The position numbers and the translations under genes are program-made. From Parvularcula marina (GTDB lineage: Bacteria > Pseudomonadota > Alphaproteobacteria > Caulobacterales > Parvularculaceae): 64,000 nt of DNA. Under the pieces are notes generated by a model. It ran no database searches, had not been told where the DNA came from, and saw nothing but the letters and a program-made list of their open reading frames with translations. The stretch covers positions 1,609,001 to 1,673,000 of the forward strand of contig NZ_QUQO01000001.1 of NCBI RefSeq assembly GCF_003399445.1, given 5' to 3'. Shown one piece after another: positions 1 through 9,171 of this stretch (position 1 is its first letter; each line of letters begins with the position of its first letter).

Positions 1-638
1 AGATGTTCTTCTCCCGCAAATCGCTGATGCTCGCTGCCCTAGGCAGCGGATCGACCCAGTTCATCACCTATGGCCTTGGGAATTTCACCACACTTTACCT
101 GATGCGCGACAAGGGCATGACGTTGAGTGAAGTGGCTCTTTGGTATTCCCTCATCGTCGGCTTTGGCATGGGCGCCGGGATCCTCGTCTCTGGCTGGGCG
201 ATCGACAGGTTCACCCGGAAGTCAAAACAGGCTTACGCGCTTGTCCCGGCCGCCTCTCTTGCGCTCGCTATTCCGTTCTATCTGGCATTCGTCTGGGCAC
301 CGACATGGGAGTGGTCGCTGATCTTCCTCATCGGCCCGATGTTCCTCAACTATTTCTATCTCTCCTCCTCTGTCGCTCTGGTGCAGGAAGAGGTGAAACC
401 GAACCAGCGTGTCATGTCTGGTGCTCTCTTGCTCCTTGTCATGAACTTTATCGGGCTCGGGCTCGGGCCGACCTATGTTGGCGCGGCGAGTGATTTCTTC
501 CGAGCTGATTTCCCGGAGAATTCACTTCAGATCGCGCTCTTCACACTGACTCCATTCTACGTCTTTGCGATCATCCTCTTCCTCTGGCTGGCGAAGGTCC
601 TGAAAAAGGAAAGTGAAGACGCCGCCGCGGCTGTATGA
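1..638 (+). CDS. MFS transporter, C-terminal half (cut by window edge)
   Basis: This is the C-terminal part of a major facilitator superfamily transporter in the inner membrane. About 211 residues are visible, with roughly six hydrophobic helices and a cytoplasmic-type loop reading GWAIDRFTRKSK, which resembles the conserved G-x3-D-R/K-x-G/R-R/K motif between helices of each MFS half. The charged tail KKESEDAAAAV ends the protein. The reading frame is open to the first base, so the gene starts outside the window; an internal ATG at position 3 is unlikely to be the true start because a half transporter would result. The closest look is to the spinster-type MFS proteins common in alphaproteobacteria (inference). 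It lies 33 bp before a carboxylesterase on the same strand, so the pair may share a transcript. The substrate cannot be told. Confidence 0.85.
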   Translation, partial: MFFSRKSLMLAALGSGSTQFITYGLGNFTTLYLMRDKGMTLSEVALWYSLIVGFGMGAGILVSGWAIDRFTRKSKQAYALVPAASLALAIPFYLAFVWAPTWEWSLIFLIGPMFLNYFYLSSSVALVQEEVKPNQRVMSGALLLLVMNFIGLGLGPTYVGAASDFFRADFPENSLQIALFTLTPFYVFAIILFLWLAKVLKKESEDAAAAV

Positions 639-671
639 TAGGCCCTGCCCGCAATAGAGGGCAGGAATCTC

Positions 672-2246
672 ATGTCGGACACAGATCACTCCCCCATCGT
701 CAACACCCCAGCAGGTAGGCTGGAAGGGACGCGGGAAGATGGACTTCACGTCTTCAAGGGGATTCCTTATGCAGAGCCGCCCACGGGCCAGAACCGCTGG
801 CGTCCCCCTATGCCCAAGGCCGATTGGAACGACATCAAGGAGGCGACATCCTTCGGCCCTGCCTGCCCTCAGCCGCCCCGGCGGCCGGGCAGTATCTATG
901 CAGACGATTTGGGGCCGACGAGCGAAGACTGCCTCAGCCTCAATGTCTGGGCGCCTGAGGATGCCTCAAACGCGCCTGTCTATGTCTGGATACATGGCGG
1001 CACGCTTATCTGGGGCGCGAGCAAGGAATGCTACTACCATGGCGCCCGTCTCGCCCGCGAAGGGATGGTCGTCGTCACGATCAATTACCGGCTCGGCATT
1101 TTAGGCTATCTTGCCCACCCGGAACTCAGCGCTGATTCCGTGGACGGCATATCCGGCAATTACGGCCTGATGGATCAGATCGAGGCCCTGAAATGGGTCA
1201 GACGGAACATCAGCGCCTTTGGCGGCGATCCCAATAATGTCACCGTAGCTGGCGAATCCGCTGGCGCCCTGAGCATTCTCTATCTTCTGAGCTCTCCGGC
1301 GGCGAAAGGGCTGTTCTCGAAAGCCATTCTGCAGAGCTCCTATCTGATCTCGACGCCCCACCTCAAAGAGCGGGTGCATGGCGAGACGCCTGCAGAGGAA
1401 ATCGGCAGCGATGTCGGCAAGAAGCTTCAGGCGAGCGATCTGTCCGTACTCCGCGCAATGGACGCGCAAGACCTTGTCGATAACGCCACGCTGGCAGGTT
1501 ACCTGCCCTTCGGCACAGTCGACGGGCATCTCCTACCGGCTCAGCCGGCAGACATCTTCGACCGAGGAGAACAAGCTCCTGTGCCCGTCCTTGCGGGGTT
1601 CAACAGCGGCGAAGTGCGTTCGTTACCCTTCCTTGCTGCCCCGCCCCCATCATCGCGTGCCGAATATGAGGACGTCATCAGGGGCCGGTATGGAGAGATG
1701 GCGGAGGAATATCTGCGTCTTTATCCGAGCACAGATATGATGGAGAGCAATTTCGCTGTGGTCCGCGACGCGCTTTATGGCTGGACAGCAGAGAAGCTGG
1801 TCCTACAGCAGTCGGAACAGGGCCTTCCCTCCTATCTTTATCTTTTTGACCATGGCTATCCGGCAGCTGATGCAGCGGACCTCCATGCCTTTCATGCATG
1901 CGAAATCCCTTACATGTTCGGGAATTTCGATCGCACACCTCCACTATGGCCAACCAATCCGGATACGGCCGAAGAGCACGCGCTTTCCGATAAGATGGTC
2001 AGCTATTGGAGCCGCTTTGCCGCGACGGGAACGCCAACTGCTCCGGAGACTGCTGAATGGCCCGCTTACGGAAATACCCGCGCCTATATGGCATTCCGCG
2101 ACAAGCCTGAGCCCGGCGCCAATCTCATGCCTGGCATGTTTGAGTTCCACGACTACGAGATTTCACGCCGCCGCAAGGATGGCGGGACCCCCTGGAATTG
2201 GAATGTCGGGCTGGCCTCACCGCCACTGTCCGAGAAACAGCGCTAG
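672..2246 (+). CDS. Type B carboxylesterase (COesterase family)
   Basis: A 524-residue alpha/beta hydrolase of the carboxylesterase/lipase type B family, which hydrolyses carboxylic esters. The N-terminus carries the family pattern GRLEGTREDGLHVFKGIPYA. An EDCLSLNVWAP block follows, then an oxyanion-hole region (YVWIHGG), and the nucleophile elbow GESAG with Ser196. The late DLHAFHACEIPYMFG segment fits the catalytic histidine region. I see no signal peptide, so it is probably cytoplasmic. The start ATG has GCAGGA seven bases upstream. The stop overlaps by 4 bp the convergent end of a TetR-type gene. Its position after an MFS transporter suggests uptake or export of an ester substrate, but that is inference. 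Confidence 0.9.
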   Translation: MSDTDHSPIVNTPAGRLEGTREDGLHVFKGIPYAEPPTGQNRWRPPMPKADWNDIKEATSFGPACPQPPRRPGSIYADDLGPTSEDCLSLNVWAPEDASNAPVYVWIHGGTLIWGASKECYYHGARLAREGMVVVTINYRLGILGYLAHPELSADSVDGISGNYGLMDQIEALKWVRRNISAFGGDPNNVTVAGESAGALSILYLLSSPAAKGLFSKAILQSSYLISTPHLKERVHGETPAEEIGSDVGKKLQASDLSVLRAMDAQDLVDNATLAGYLPFGTVDGHLLPAQPADIFDRGEQAPVPVLAGFNSGEVRSLPFLAAPPPSSRAEYEDVIRGRYGEMAEEYLRLYPSTDMMESNFAVVRDALYGWTAEKLVLQQSEQGLPSYLYLFDHGYPAADAADLHAFHACEIPYMFGNFDRTPPLWPTNPDTAEEHALSDKMVSYWSRFAATGTPTAPETAEWPAYGNTRAYMAFRDKPEPGANLMPGMFEFHDYEISRRRKDGGTPWNWNVGLASPPLSEKQR

Positions 2247-3520
2247 CGCTCTGCAGCGAGACCGAAGAACAGCGTCTGGAAATAATGCGGCGCTGAAATC
2301 ATTCCTTGCTCACCATCTGCCTCTATTCCGAAAGCGGTGAGCCGCTGGCGCGTCGCGCCGAAGATTGCACCGCAGATCAGATATTCCAGCGCCTCGATAT
2401 CGACCGGACGGATACTGCCACCTGAGATGCCGTGAGCGACAAGCTCACTGATCCCCGCCGTTACCCGCTTGAACCGGGCGGTCGCAATCGGCCGCTGCTT
2501 TTCATCCAGTGCTGAGAACAGAGTCAGCCGAAGAAGCGGATTAAGATCCGTAAGGTGACCATTATATAGTGAAGTCAGAAAGAGATGAAGCCGCGTCATG
2601 GCGTCGGCCTCACCACTCATATGTGTTGCGAGCGCTTTCTCCATCATGTCGAGCGTATGATGGACGCAACTGTTCAGCAGCGCATCCTTGTCATCGAAAT
2701 GATAGTAGAAGACGCCTCTCGTTACCCCCAGTTCTGCGGCAACATCATGTACTGACAGATTTCTGTAGCCCCATCGATTTAGATGTCTCGTCCCGATACG
2801 AAGAAAGGCTTCCAGTTTCATCTTGTTACGCGCTTTGCGGTCAAAGAGAAAATTGTCCGTATCAACTGCAGTCTGCGAGCGCGCAGATGGCACTTTGCGG
2901 CTGCGCGATGCCGCCAGTCCGTAGCAAAGAAGGTCGCATAGCGCATCGATGGCCGCATCATGAGAATCCGGCACGACATTCTGGAGCCAGCGCCGGATCC
3001 ATTGCTGCATACTGATCAACAGGAATGCCGACGCAGCAGGTGAGCTTGACCGGATCGACTTGTCTTCGATCCCCTTGCGGATGAAACTGCGAAGCGCCTT
3101 ACCATGCGCCGCCAGGCGCGGCTTGATGGATCTTGCATCACCTTCGCCGAGGGCGGACGGATCACTGATGACCGCCAACGGCATTCTATGCCCGAGGATC
3201 GCCGCCGACTGAGCCTGCGCATAGGCCCTGATCCACCGTACAACCCGTTCAAGTCCAGTCGGCGCATCTGCCGCCAGCTTGATTTCCGCTTCGGCAAAAT
3301 CACAAGTCCCTGAATAGGCCTCGAAGAGCAGCGCCTCTTTCGACTTGAAATGATAGCTGATGCTCGTCTTGGCTGTGCTGAGACGCCCAGCCACGTCCTC
3401 TAGGCGAGTGTCGTGATAGCCTTGATCGTTAAATAGCTTGATAGCTTCTGAGAGGATAATCGCACGCTTTTCGCTGCGATCAGCGGACTGAAGCGTCGAT
3501 GCTTTCGGTGCCTCACCCAT
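2243..3520 (-). CDS. Tandem TetR-family regulator (two fused TetR units)
   Basis: A TetR-type regulator about 425 residues long, roughly twice the normal 200. Two complete helix-turn-helix signatures are visible: one near the N-terminus (LEDVAGRLSTAKTSISYHF, followed by KSKEALL) and one in the middle (VHDVAAELGVTRGVFYYHF, followed by DDKDALL). Each is followed by a helical ligand-binding-type region, so one chain may carry the two DNA-binding heads that normally come from a dimer. An ATG at 3520 is preferred because GGAGGAAG lies upstream; a GTG at 3544 would add eight residues. The gene is divergent from the TonB receptor operon, and inverted repeats lie between them, which suggests it controls that operon. 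The effector is unknown. Confidence 0.85.
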   Translation of the reverse strand: MGEAPKASTLQSADRSEKRAIILSEAIKLFNDQGYHDTRLEDVAGRLSTAKTSISYHFKSKEALLFEAYSGTCDFAEAEIKLAADAPTGLERVVRWIRAYAQAQSAAILGHRMPLAVISDPSALGEGDARSIKPRLAAHGKALRSFIRKGIEDKSIRSSSPAASAFLLISMQQWIRRWLQNVVPDSHDAAIDALCDLLCYGLAASRSRKVPSARSQTAVDTDNFLFDRKARNKMKLEAFLRIGTRHLNRWGYRNLSVHDVAAELGVTRGVFYYHFDDKDALLNSCVHHTLDMMEKALATHMSGEADAMTRLHLFLTSLYNGHLTDLNPLLRLTLFSALDEKQRPIATARFKRVTAGISELVAHGISGGSIRPVDIEALEYLICGAIFGATRQRLTAFGIEADGEQGMISAPHYFQTLFFGLAAER

Positions 3521-3613
3521 TCTCAGTCGTCTTCCTCCACTCACGCTGCCTTTTTCTGACGGGTTGCTATCTCCGTCGGCATTCGAGGCATTCTTGCCAC
3601 GCTATAGCAAAAA

Positions 3614-3666
3614 TTTGAACCGCTTGTATTAAATAATTGACTTGGTTCAAATGACCGATACGGTCA
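3614..3666 (+). promoter_or_regulatory. Candidate operator/promoter of the TonB-receptor operon
   Basis: Two nested inverted repeats lie between the tandem TetR gene and the TonB receptor. One has arms TTTGAACC (3614-3621) and GGTTCAAA (3644-3651). The other is TGACCG-ATA-CGGTCA (3652-3666). A possible -35 (TTGACT, 3637-3642) sits 16 bases before TACGGT, so the second repeat would cover the -10. Binding by the neighbouring regulator is inferred from position. Confidence 0.5.
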
Positions 3667-3709
3667 CCTCCACACAAAACACGCCTGCAATTTAAGCGGA
3701 GGGAATAAA

Positions 3710-6700
3710 ATGAGGGTGACGAAAAAAGAGTTTTTGCTGAGCGCGGCCATGGCTGCCGTCATAGCGTCTGGCGCTGCCTGGGCTCAGGATGACACGACCG
3801 ATACCGATGATGACGATGTCATTGTGGTCACCGGGACCAACATTCAGGGCGCGCGCATCAATGAGGCGCTGCCCGTTACGATCGTCGGCGAAGACGATAT
3901 TGCCGCAATCGGCGGCATCGACGGCGAAGACCTGATCCGCTCTCTTCCTGCTCAGGGCGGCGTTGCCTTCCGTCAGGACAACAACACAACGAACAACAAC
4001 GCTCGCGGTGACGTGGCGTCGATCAACCTACGGTCGATCGGCTCAAGCGGCACACTCGTACTCCTCAATGGCCGCCGTGTCGTTAATCACCCCTCGACCC
4101 AAGCAGAGCTCTCCACCCCGGTCACCACGACCAACATGAACTCCCTGCCAGTTGCAGGCATTTCCCGTGTTGAAGTCCTCAATGACGGTGCCTCGGCTAT
4201 TTACGGCACGGACGCCGTTGCCGGTGTCTTCAACACCATCCTCGACGATGATTTTGATGGCTTCCAGGTTCAAGCCCGTAACCTCTACGCGACCAATAAC
4301 GACCTCAACGAACAAACCGTCACGCTGAAAGCCGGTCGGAATTTCAATGAGGGCAAGACCAACATCTCGGTCGCAGCCGAGTTCTCGACGCGTGACGGCA
4401 TTTTTGCAGATGAATTCAAATTCTCAGCCAGCGAAGATCGTCGGCCTTTCCTTGTAGGGACAAGTTTTGAGGGCGACACTTCTTTCGACAACCGTGCGAC
4501 TGCCTCTCCTTGGGGACAGTTCACGCTCAGAACGACATCTTCGACCCGTGTTCGCCAGAATGGTACCACACTGACAAATTCTTCGGGCAGGTTCCATATT
4601 CAACCAACGAGTTTCTCGGGATGCCGAGCTGATACGGCCGATGCACTCTCCGTTCCTGGCATATGTATTGATGACAGCAGTCAGGACCGCGATCTGCGCT
4701 TCGATGGCGCCTATGAGCGCTCAGTCATTTCTGACCGTGACCGGTTCAATGCCTTCGCGTTCCTGAACCATGATCTCGATAATGGAGTTCGTCTGTATAG
4801 CGAGCTTGGAATCTATTACGCTGAAACTCAGAAAACGAACGAGCCTCGAAACGGTATTGGCGCAACCGAAATCTCGATTCCGGCCAATTACTATTACAAC
4901 CCGTTCGGCCCGGTCATGTTCTCTGATGGTTCAATCAACCCGAACCGTCTTCCTGGCCTGGAAAACGTTCCCGTTGAAGGCCTGCCGGTCTTCACCGATG
5001 GCGGCCGTTATCGCTTCGTTGATGTTGGCTTCCGCGATATTGAGGTCCAAAACATGCAATGGCGCGCACTTGGCGGTGCCCGCGGTGAGTTCGGTACAAG
5101 CGGTTGGGACTGGGATAGCGCAGTCCTTTATAACCGTGCCTATGCTGAAGACTCAGTGAACAATTCAGTGTCTCGTTCACTCTTCCAGCAAGCGCTGATG
5201 AATGAGACACCCAATGTCTACAACATTTTTAATGGTGCCGACCCGGACAACCCGTCGATCGGTGACGCAACGCCGAACGCGCAAAGTCTGATCGATCCCT
5301 TCCTGATCGATGTTGTCCGCAAGAGTACATCAGAACTCGCTCTTGCAGATTTCAAGGTCACCAATGGCAATGTCTTCGCCCTGCCGGGTGGTGATGTTGG
5401 TGTCGCCCTCGGCGTTGAGGCCCGTTACGAAGCCTATGACGAAGACCGCGATGAACGTGTCGATGGCACCATCACCTATACGGATGCTGTGACAGGCGAA
5501 GTCAGCCAGACGGATGTGTACGGCACAAGCCCGACGCCGGACTCGAACGGCTCGCGCAATGTCTATGCTGCTTTCGCAGAAGCCTCCGTGCCGCTGGTCA
5601 GCCCGGATATGAACATCCCACTGGTCAATACTTTCGACCTGCAGCTTGCTGCACGTTACGAGCATTATTCGGACTTCGGCGGCAGTGGCATCAAGCCGCG
5701 TGTGGCCGCTGCCTGGAAACCATTCGATTTCCTCAAACTGCGGGGCGCTTGGTCAAAAGGCTTCCGTGCCCCGAACCTGATCGTCGTGAACGAATCAGTT
5801 GACCGATCGAATGCTCGCGAAGACAGCTATGCCTGTGAAGCCGGTGTCCGTAATGGCACTTTTCCGACATTTGGTGATTGTACTGGTTTCTCGGTTGGCC
5901 GGACGGAACGACGCACAGTCGCGGAGGATATTGGCCCTGAAGAAGACACCAACATCACTTATGGCCTCGTCTTCGAGCCTCGCGGGATCAATGGTCCGCT
6001 CAGCTTCCTCAATCCACTGACGATCACAGTCGATCGCTGGGAAATTGAACGTGAGAATGTGGTCGGCGTCTTCGGCGCAGAGAACCACGTCAGCCTTGAC
6101 TACCTGCTACGCCTACAAGGGTCATCGAACCCGAACGTAGTCCGTGCTGCTCCGAATGAAGATGATATCGCCTTTTTCGATGCGGCGGGCCTCACGCCAG
6201 CTGGGGAAATTGAGGTAATTCTGGATACCTATGACAACAATGAGAACATTGACGTCGAGGGCTGGGACTATGCCCTTTACTATGACCTCGATGACCTTCC
6301 GGTCGGGGACCTCAGCTTCAAGCTGAATGCTTCTTATCTGGATACTTACTTTATCGCCCTGTCACCGGGCGCACAGATGATCCGTGATGCTGTCGATAGC
6401 GGTCTGATTTCGGATGATATCACCGTTTCGCAGGAAGGCGAGATCATCAAACAGGATGGTCAGCCGGAATGGCGCCTCGGGTCGACCATTACGTGGCGTC
6501 ACCCGACCGGTGTCGGTGGCGGTGTTCGCGTCAACTACATCAGCGAATTCATCGACACGGGCGCAGGCCTCAATCCCGATGGGGATCCCTTCATCGTCGA
6601 CGACTGGGCGACAACCAATGTCTACCTTCAGTATCAGCATGATGGTGAAGGCTTTATGGATGGTCTTCGTGTTCGTGTCGGCGCCAACAACGTCACCGAC

Positions 6701-6799
6701 GAAGAACCACCGCTTGCGGACGAAACCAACGGTTATGATGCTGCCTATCACAGTATCCGTGGTCGTCAGATTTACTTCGACATCCGCAAAAAATTCTGA
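3710..6799 (+). CDS. TonB-dependent outer-membrane receptor
   Basis: A 1029-residue outer-membrane receptor for energy-dependent uptake. It opens with a signal peptide (MRVTKKEFLLSAAMAAV..., cleavage probably after AWA-Q). An acidic linker with a TonB-box-like DVIVVTG at about residues 36-42 follows, then a plug domain (LPVTIVGEDDIAAIGG, LNGRRVVNHPS, VLNDGASAIYGTDAVAGV) and a long beta-barrel ending in the aromatic C-terminus YFDIRKKF. The SKGFRAPNL motif in the barrel is typical of TonB receptors. GGAGGGAATAAA directly precedes the ATG. The size and short N-terminal region fit the large receptors of marine alphaproteobacteria. The ligand is not predictable; the downstream hydrolase, peptidase, lyase and carboxylate transporter suggest a conjugate of an organic acid. 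Confidence 0.95.
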   Translation: MRVTKKEFLLSAAMAAVIASGAAWAQDDTTDTDDDDVIVVTGTNIQGARINEALPVTIVGEDDIAAIGGIDGEDLIRSLPAQGGVAFRQDNNTTNNNARGDVASINLRSIGSSGTLVLLNGRRVVNHPSTQAELSTPVTTTNMNSLPVAGISRVEVLNDGASAIYGTDAVAGVFNTILDDDFDGFQVQARNLYATNNDLNEQTVTLKAGRNFNEGKTNISVAAEFSTRDGIFADEFKFSASEDRRPFLVGTSFEGDTSFDNRATASPWGQFTLRTTSSTRVRQNGTTLTNSSGRFHIQPTSFSGCRADTADALSVPGICIDDSSQDRDLRFDGAYERSVISDRDRFNAFAFLNHDLDNGVRLYSELGIYYAETQKTNEPRNGIGATEISIPANYYYNPFGPVMFSDGSINPNRLPGLENVPVEGLPVFTDGGRYRFVDVGFRDIEVQNMQWRALGGARGEFGTSGWDWDSAVLYNRAYAEDSVNNSVSRSLFQQALMNETPNVYNIFNGADPDNPSIGDATPNAQSLIDPFLIDVVRKSTSELALADFKVTNGNVFALPGGDVGVALGVEARYEAYDEDRDERVDGTITYTDAVTGEVSQTDVYGTSPTPDSNGSRNVYAAFAEASVPLVSPDMNIPLVNTFDLQLAARYEHYSDFGGSGIKPRVAAAWKPFDFLKLRGAWSKGFRAPNLIVVNESVDRSNAREDSYACEAGVRNGTFPTFGDCTGFSVGRTERRTVAEDIGPEEDTNITYGLVFEPRGINGPLSFLNPLTITVDRWEIERENVVGVFGAENHVSLDYLLRLQGSSNPNVVRAAPNEDDIAFFDAAGLTPAGEIEVILDTYDNNENIDVEGWDYALYYDLDDLPVGDLSFKLNASYLDTYFIALSPGAQMIRDAVDSGLISDDITVSQEGEIIKQDGQPEWRLGSTITWRHPTGVGGGVRVNYISEFIDTGAGLNPDGDPFIVDDWATTNVYLQYQHDGEGFMDGLRVRVGANNVTDEEPPLADETNGYDAAYHSIRGRQIYFDIRKKF

Positions 6800-6810
6800 T
6801 CAACGGGCAT

Positions 6811-6835
6811 GGGGTGCTGTCAGTGACGGCACCCC
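6811..6835 (+). other. Intercistronic hairpin
   Basis: A strong stem-loop lies between the receptor and the next gene: arms GGGGTGC (6811-6817) and GCACCCC (6829-6835) with an inner GTCA/TGAC pairing. It has no T-run, so it looks more like an mRNA-stabilising or attenuating hairpin than a full terminator. It could lower expression of the downstream enzymes relative to the receptor. Confidence 0.45.
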
Positions 6836-6844
6836 TATCCTCAT

Positions 6845-7711
6845 ATGCACCGTTATTTCCTCACCCTCCTGATCATTGCGGTTGTTTTCTTTCAATCGGC
6901 ATTCGCCGGTGAACTCCGCTCGGGTCAATTCACCTTCTCCGGCTGGGATGGCCCGGCCCTGGAAGTTCACTATATCGAGCCTGCCGAAGACGACATGGCA
7001 GACGCTCCCATCGTCATTGTCATGCATGGCGTCCGGCGGAATGCGGATGATTACGCCCGCAACTGGCGTGAACTCGCGAAAGAATATGGCTTTCGCATCT
7101 ATGCACCAGAATTCTCACAACGGGATTTCAAGGGCGCTGAGCTCTATAACCTCGGCGGCATCGGTACGGATCATCCCAGCTCTTATGCAGCGATTGAACC
7201 GCTATTTACCAGTATCATGGAACGTGGCGGCACGGCGGACGGGTACTACCTCTTCGGTCATTCCGCGGGCGCACAATTCGTTCACCGCGCGCTTCTCTTC
7301 GAAGATCTCGACCACCTCAAACTTGCCTTTTCCGCAAACGCTGGCTGGTACACTATGCCCGACGAAACCCTCGATTGGCCTTACGGCATCAAGGGTACGG
7401 CTGCGGACGAAGATGATCTTCGCGCGTGGTTCGGTAAGCCGATGATGATCCTTCTCGGCGAAGAAGACACCGACACTCGCGATCGTAACCTTCGTCGTTC
7501 GATGGAAGCCCTGAAGCAAGGGCCGCATCGCTTCGCCCGCGGCGTGACCTTCATCAACGCTGCGAAAGCCAAAGCGGATGAGCTGAGCGTGCCCCTCATC
7601 TGGCGCGGCGGCACCGTGCCCGGCGTCGCCCATGACAATGCCGGCATGGCGATCGCTGCAGCGCCGCTGATTGCCGCTCATGAAAAAAATAAAGTAGACA
7701 CACAACCATGA
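6845..7711 (+). CDS. Exported alpha/beta hydrolase
   Basis: A 288-residue alpha/beta hydrolase with an N-terminal signal peptide (MHRYFLTLLIIAVVFFQSAFA, cleavage before GEL), so it likely acts in the periplasm. It shows an oxyanion-type HG in VIVMHGVRR, the nucleophile elbow GHSAG (serine near residue 142), a possible acid in GEEDTDTR and a histidine in PGVAHDNAG. Similar proteins are annotated as polyhydroxybutyrate-depolymerase-like or putative esterases. Its stop overlaps the next start (ATGA), so it is translated as part of the receptor operon. It probably cuts an ester or amide in the imported ligand; the exact bond is unknown. Confidence 0.8.
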   Translation: MHRYFLTLLIIAVVFFQSAFAGELRSGQFTFSGWDGPALEVHYIEPAEDDMADAPIVIVMHGVRRNADDYARNWRELAKEYGFRIYAPEFSQRDFKGAELYNLGGIGTDHPSSYAAIEPLFTSIMERGGTADGYYLFGHSAGAQFVHRALLFEDLDHLKLAFSANAGWYTMPDETLDWPYGIKGTAADEDDLRAWFGKPMMILLGEEDTDTRDRNLRRSMEALKQGPHRFARGVTFINAAKAKADELSVPLIWRGGTVPGVAHDNAGMAIAAAPLIAAHEKNKVDTQP

Positions 7712-9171
7712 CCACCAAGTCGATCGAGGCCCCCGCCCTTCACCAGCGCGTGGGGCTGATCCTCGGCCCTGTCGCCGCGCTGCTTGTCTTTTTCTTCTTC
7801 GATGCTGAGGGTGTGTCCGATGCTGGCGTCATGACCGCCGCCGTCGCGACCCTCATGGCAATCTGGTGGGCGACAGAAGCCGCGCCTGTAGCGGTGACTG
7901 CCTTTCTGCCGCTGGTCCTCTTCCCCGCATTGGGGGTTTCTCCGATTTCCGAAACCGCGCCTTCCTATGCTCATCCGATCATCTATCTCTTCCTTGGCGG
8001 TTTTGTCATTGCCCTCGGGATTGAACGAACTGGGCTCCACCGCCGGGTCGCACTCAGCATTTTCAGACTAGCTGGGGTAAACGGACGATCCCTCGTCGGC
8101 GGATTCATGGCTGCTGCCGCAATCATCAGCATGTGGATCTCCAACACCTCCACCACCCTGATGCTGCTGCCTATTGCGATGTCCGTCATCGTCGTCATCC
8201 GAGAATCGATGACCTCATTGACCGAGAAAGAGCGCCGGGATTTCGAAACCTCCCTCCTGCTCGGCCTTGCCTATGGCGCGACCCTCGGCGGCGTTGCAAC
8301 ACTGGTCGGTACACCACCCAATGCCTTCATGGCTGGGTTCATGGAAACGACTTATAACGAGGAAATTGATTTCCGCCGCTGGATGATTGTCGGCGTCCCC
8401 GTCTCCGCCATCATGCTACCGCTGACATGGCTCCTTCTGACTCGGATCGTCTTCAAGGTCGGCTTCAAATCCAATGATGAAGCTCGCCAGCATATCGCCG
8501 AGCTGGGCTCCGGTCTCGGCCCGATGAGCAAAGGTGAGGTACGGATTGCCCTGCTGTTCGTCTTTCTTGTCGGTGGTTGGCTGTTCCGTAAACCGATCGC
8601 CAATGCGACCGGCCTTGCCGAGCTTTCCGATGCCGGGATCGCCATGGCCGCCGCAATTGGCGCCTTTCTCATCCCCAGCGGTGAACGGCGCGAAGCGCTC
8701 GTCACATGGGAGGACACAAAGCGCCTTCCATGGGGGGTGCTGATCCTTTTTGGCGGCGGCCTTGCGCTCGCTGGCGCGATGACGAGTTCCGGCCTGACCG
8801 AATGGCTGGGGCGTGAGCTTGCGCCGCTCGGCACGGTGAACATCGTCATTCTGGTCGTTGCGTCCGCCGCGCTTGTGATTTTCCTCACGGAACTGACGAG
8901 CAACCTCGCTACGACAGCAACATTCCTCCCCGTCATGGCCGCCATTGCCGTTGAAACAGGACAGGACCCGCTGGTCTTCGTCATTCCGGTGACGCTGGCC
9001 GCCTCTTGCGCCTTCATGCTGCCTGTTGCGACGCCGCCAAATGCGATCGTCTTCAGCTCCGGCTCGGTCTCGATCCCCCGCATGATGCGAGCGGGCGTTA
9101 TGCTCAATCTGATCGGTGTTGTCGTTCTCTCCCTTGTCGCAATCTTCTTGGCCCCGGTGGTATTCGGATGA
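7708..9171 (+). CDS. DASS/SLC13-family carboxylate symporter
   Basis: A 487-residue inner-membrane carrier of the divalent anion:sodium symporter family, with about eleven or twelve hydrophobic segments. The two family signature regions are visible: WISNTSTTLMLLP in the first half and ELTSNLATTATFLPV in the second, which bear the SNT-type substrate motifs (the second is SNL here). PPNAFMAG and TPPNAIVFSSG match the conserved regions after each motif. Family members import C4-dicarboxylates, citrate, tartrate or sulfate. It overlaps its upstream neighbour by 4 bp and its downstream neighbour by 4 bp. A dicarboxylate produced by the operon's enzymes is a sensible substrate, but this is inferred. 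Confidence 0.9.
   Translation: MTTKSIEAPALHQRVGLILGPVAALLVFFFFDAEGVSDAGVMTAAVATLMAIWWATEAAPVAVTAFLPLVLFPALGVSPISETAPSYAHPIIYLFLGGFVIALGIERTGLHRRVALSIFRLAGVNGRSLVGGFMAAAAIISMWISNTSTTLMLLPIAMSVIVVIRESMTSLTEKERRDFETSLLLGLAYGATLGGVATLVGTPPNAFMAGFMETTYNEEIDFRRWMIVGVPVSAIMLPLTWLLLTRIVFKVGFKSNDEARQHIAELGSGLGPMSKGEVRIALLFVFLVGGWLFRKPIANATGLAELSDAGIAMAAAIGAFLIPSGERREALVTWEDTKRLPWGVLILFGGGLALAGAMTSSGLTEWLGRELAPLGTVNIVILVVASAALVIFLTELTSNLATTATFLPVMAAIAVETGQDPLVFVIPVTLAASCAFMLPVATPPNAIVFSSGSVSIPRMMRAGVMLNLIGVVVLSLVAIFLAPVVFG

Noticed and set aside
9006-9167. Upstream extension of the M14 peptidase
   Set aside because: It overlaps the DASS transporter coding region, lacks protein character, and the internal start at 9168 gives a signal peptide and an ATGA overlap.
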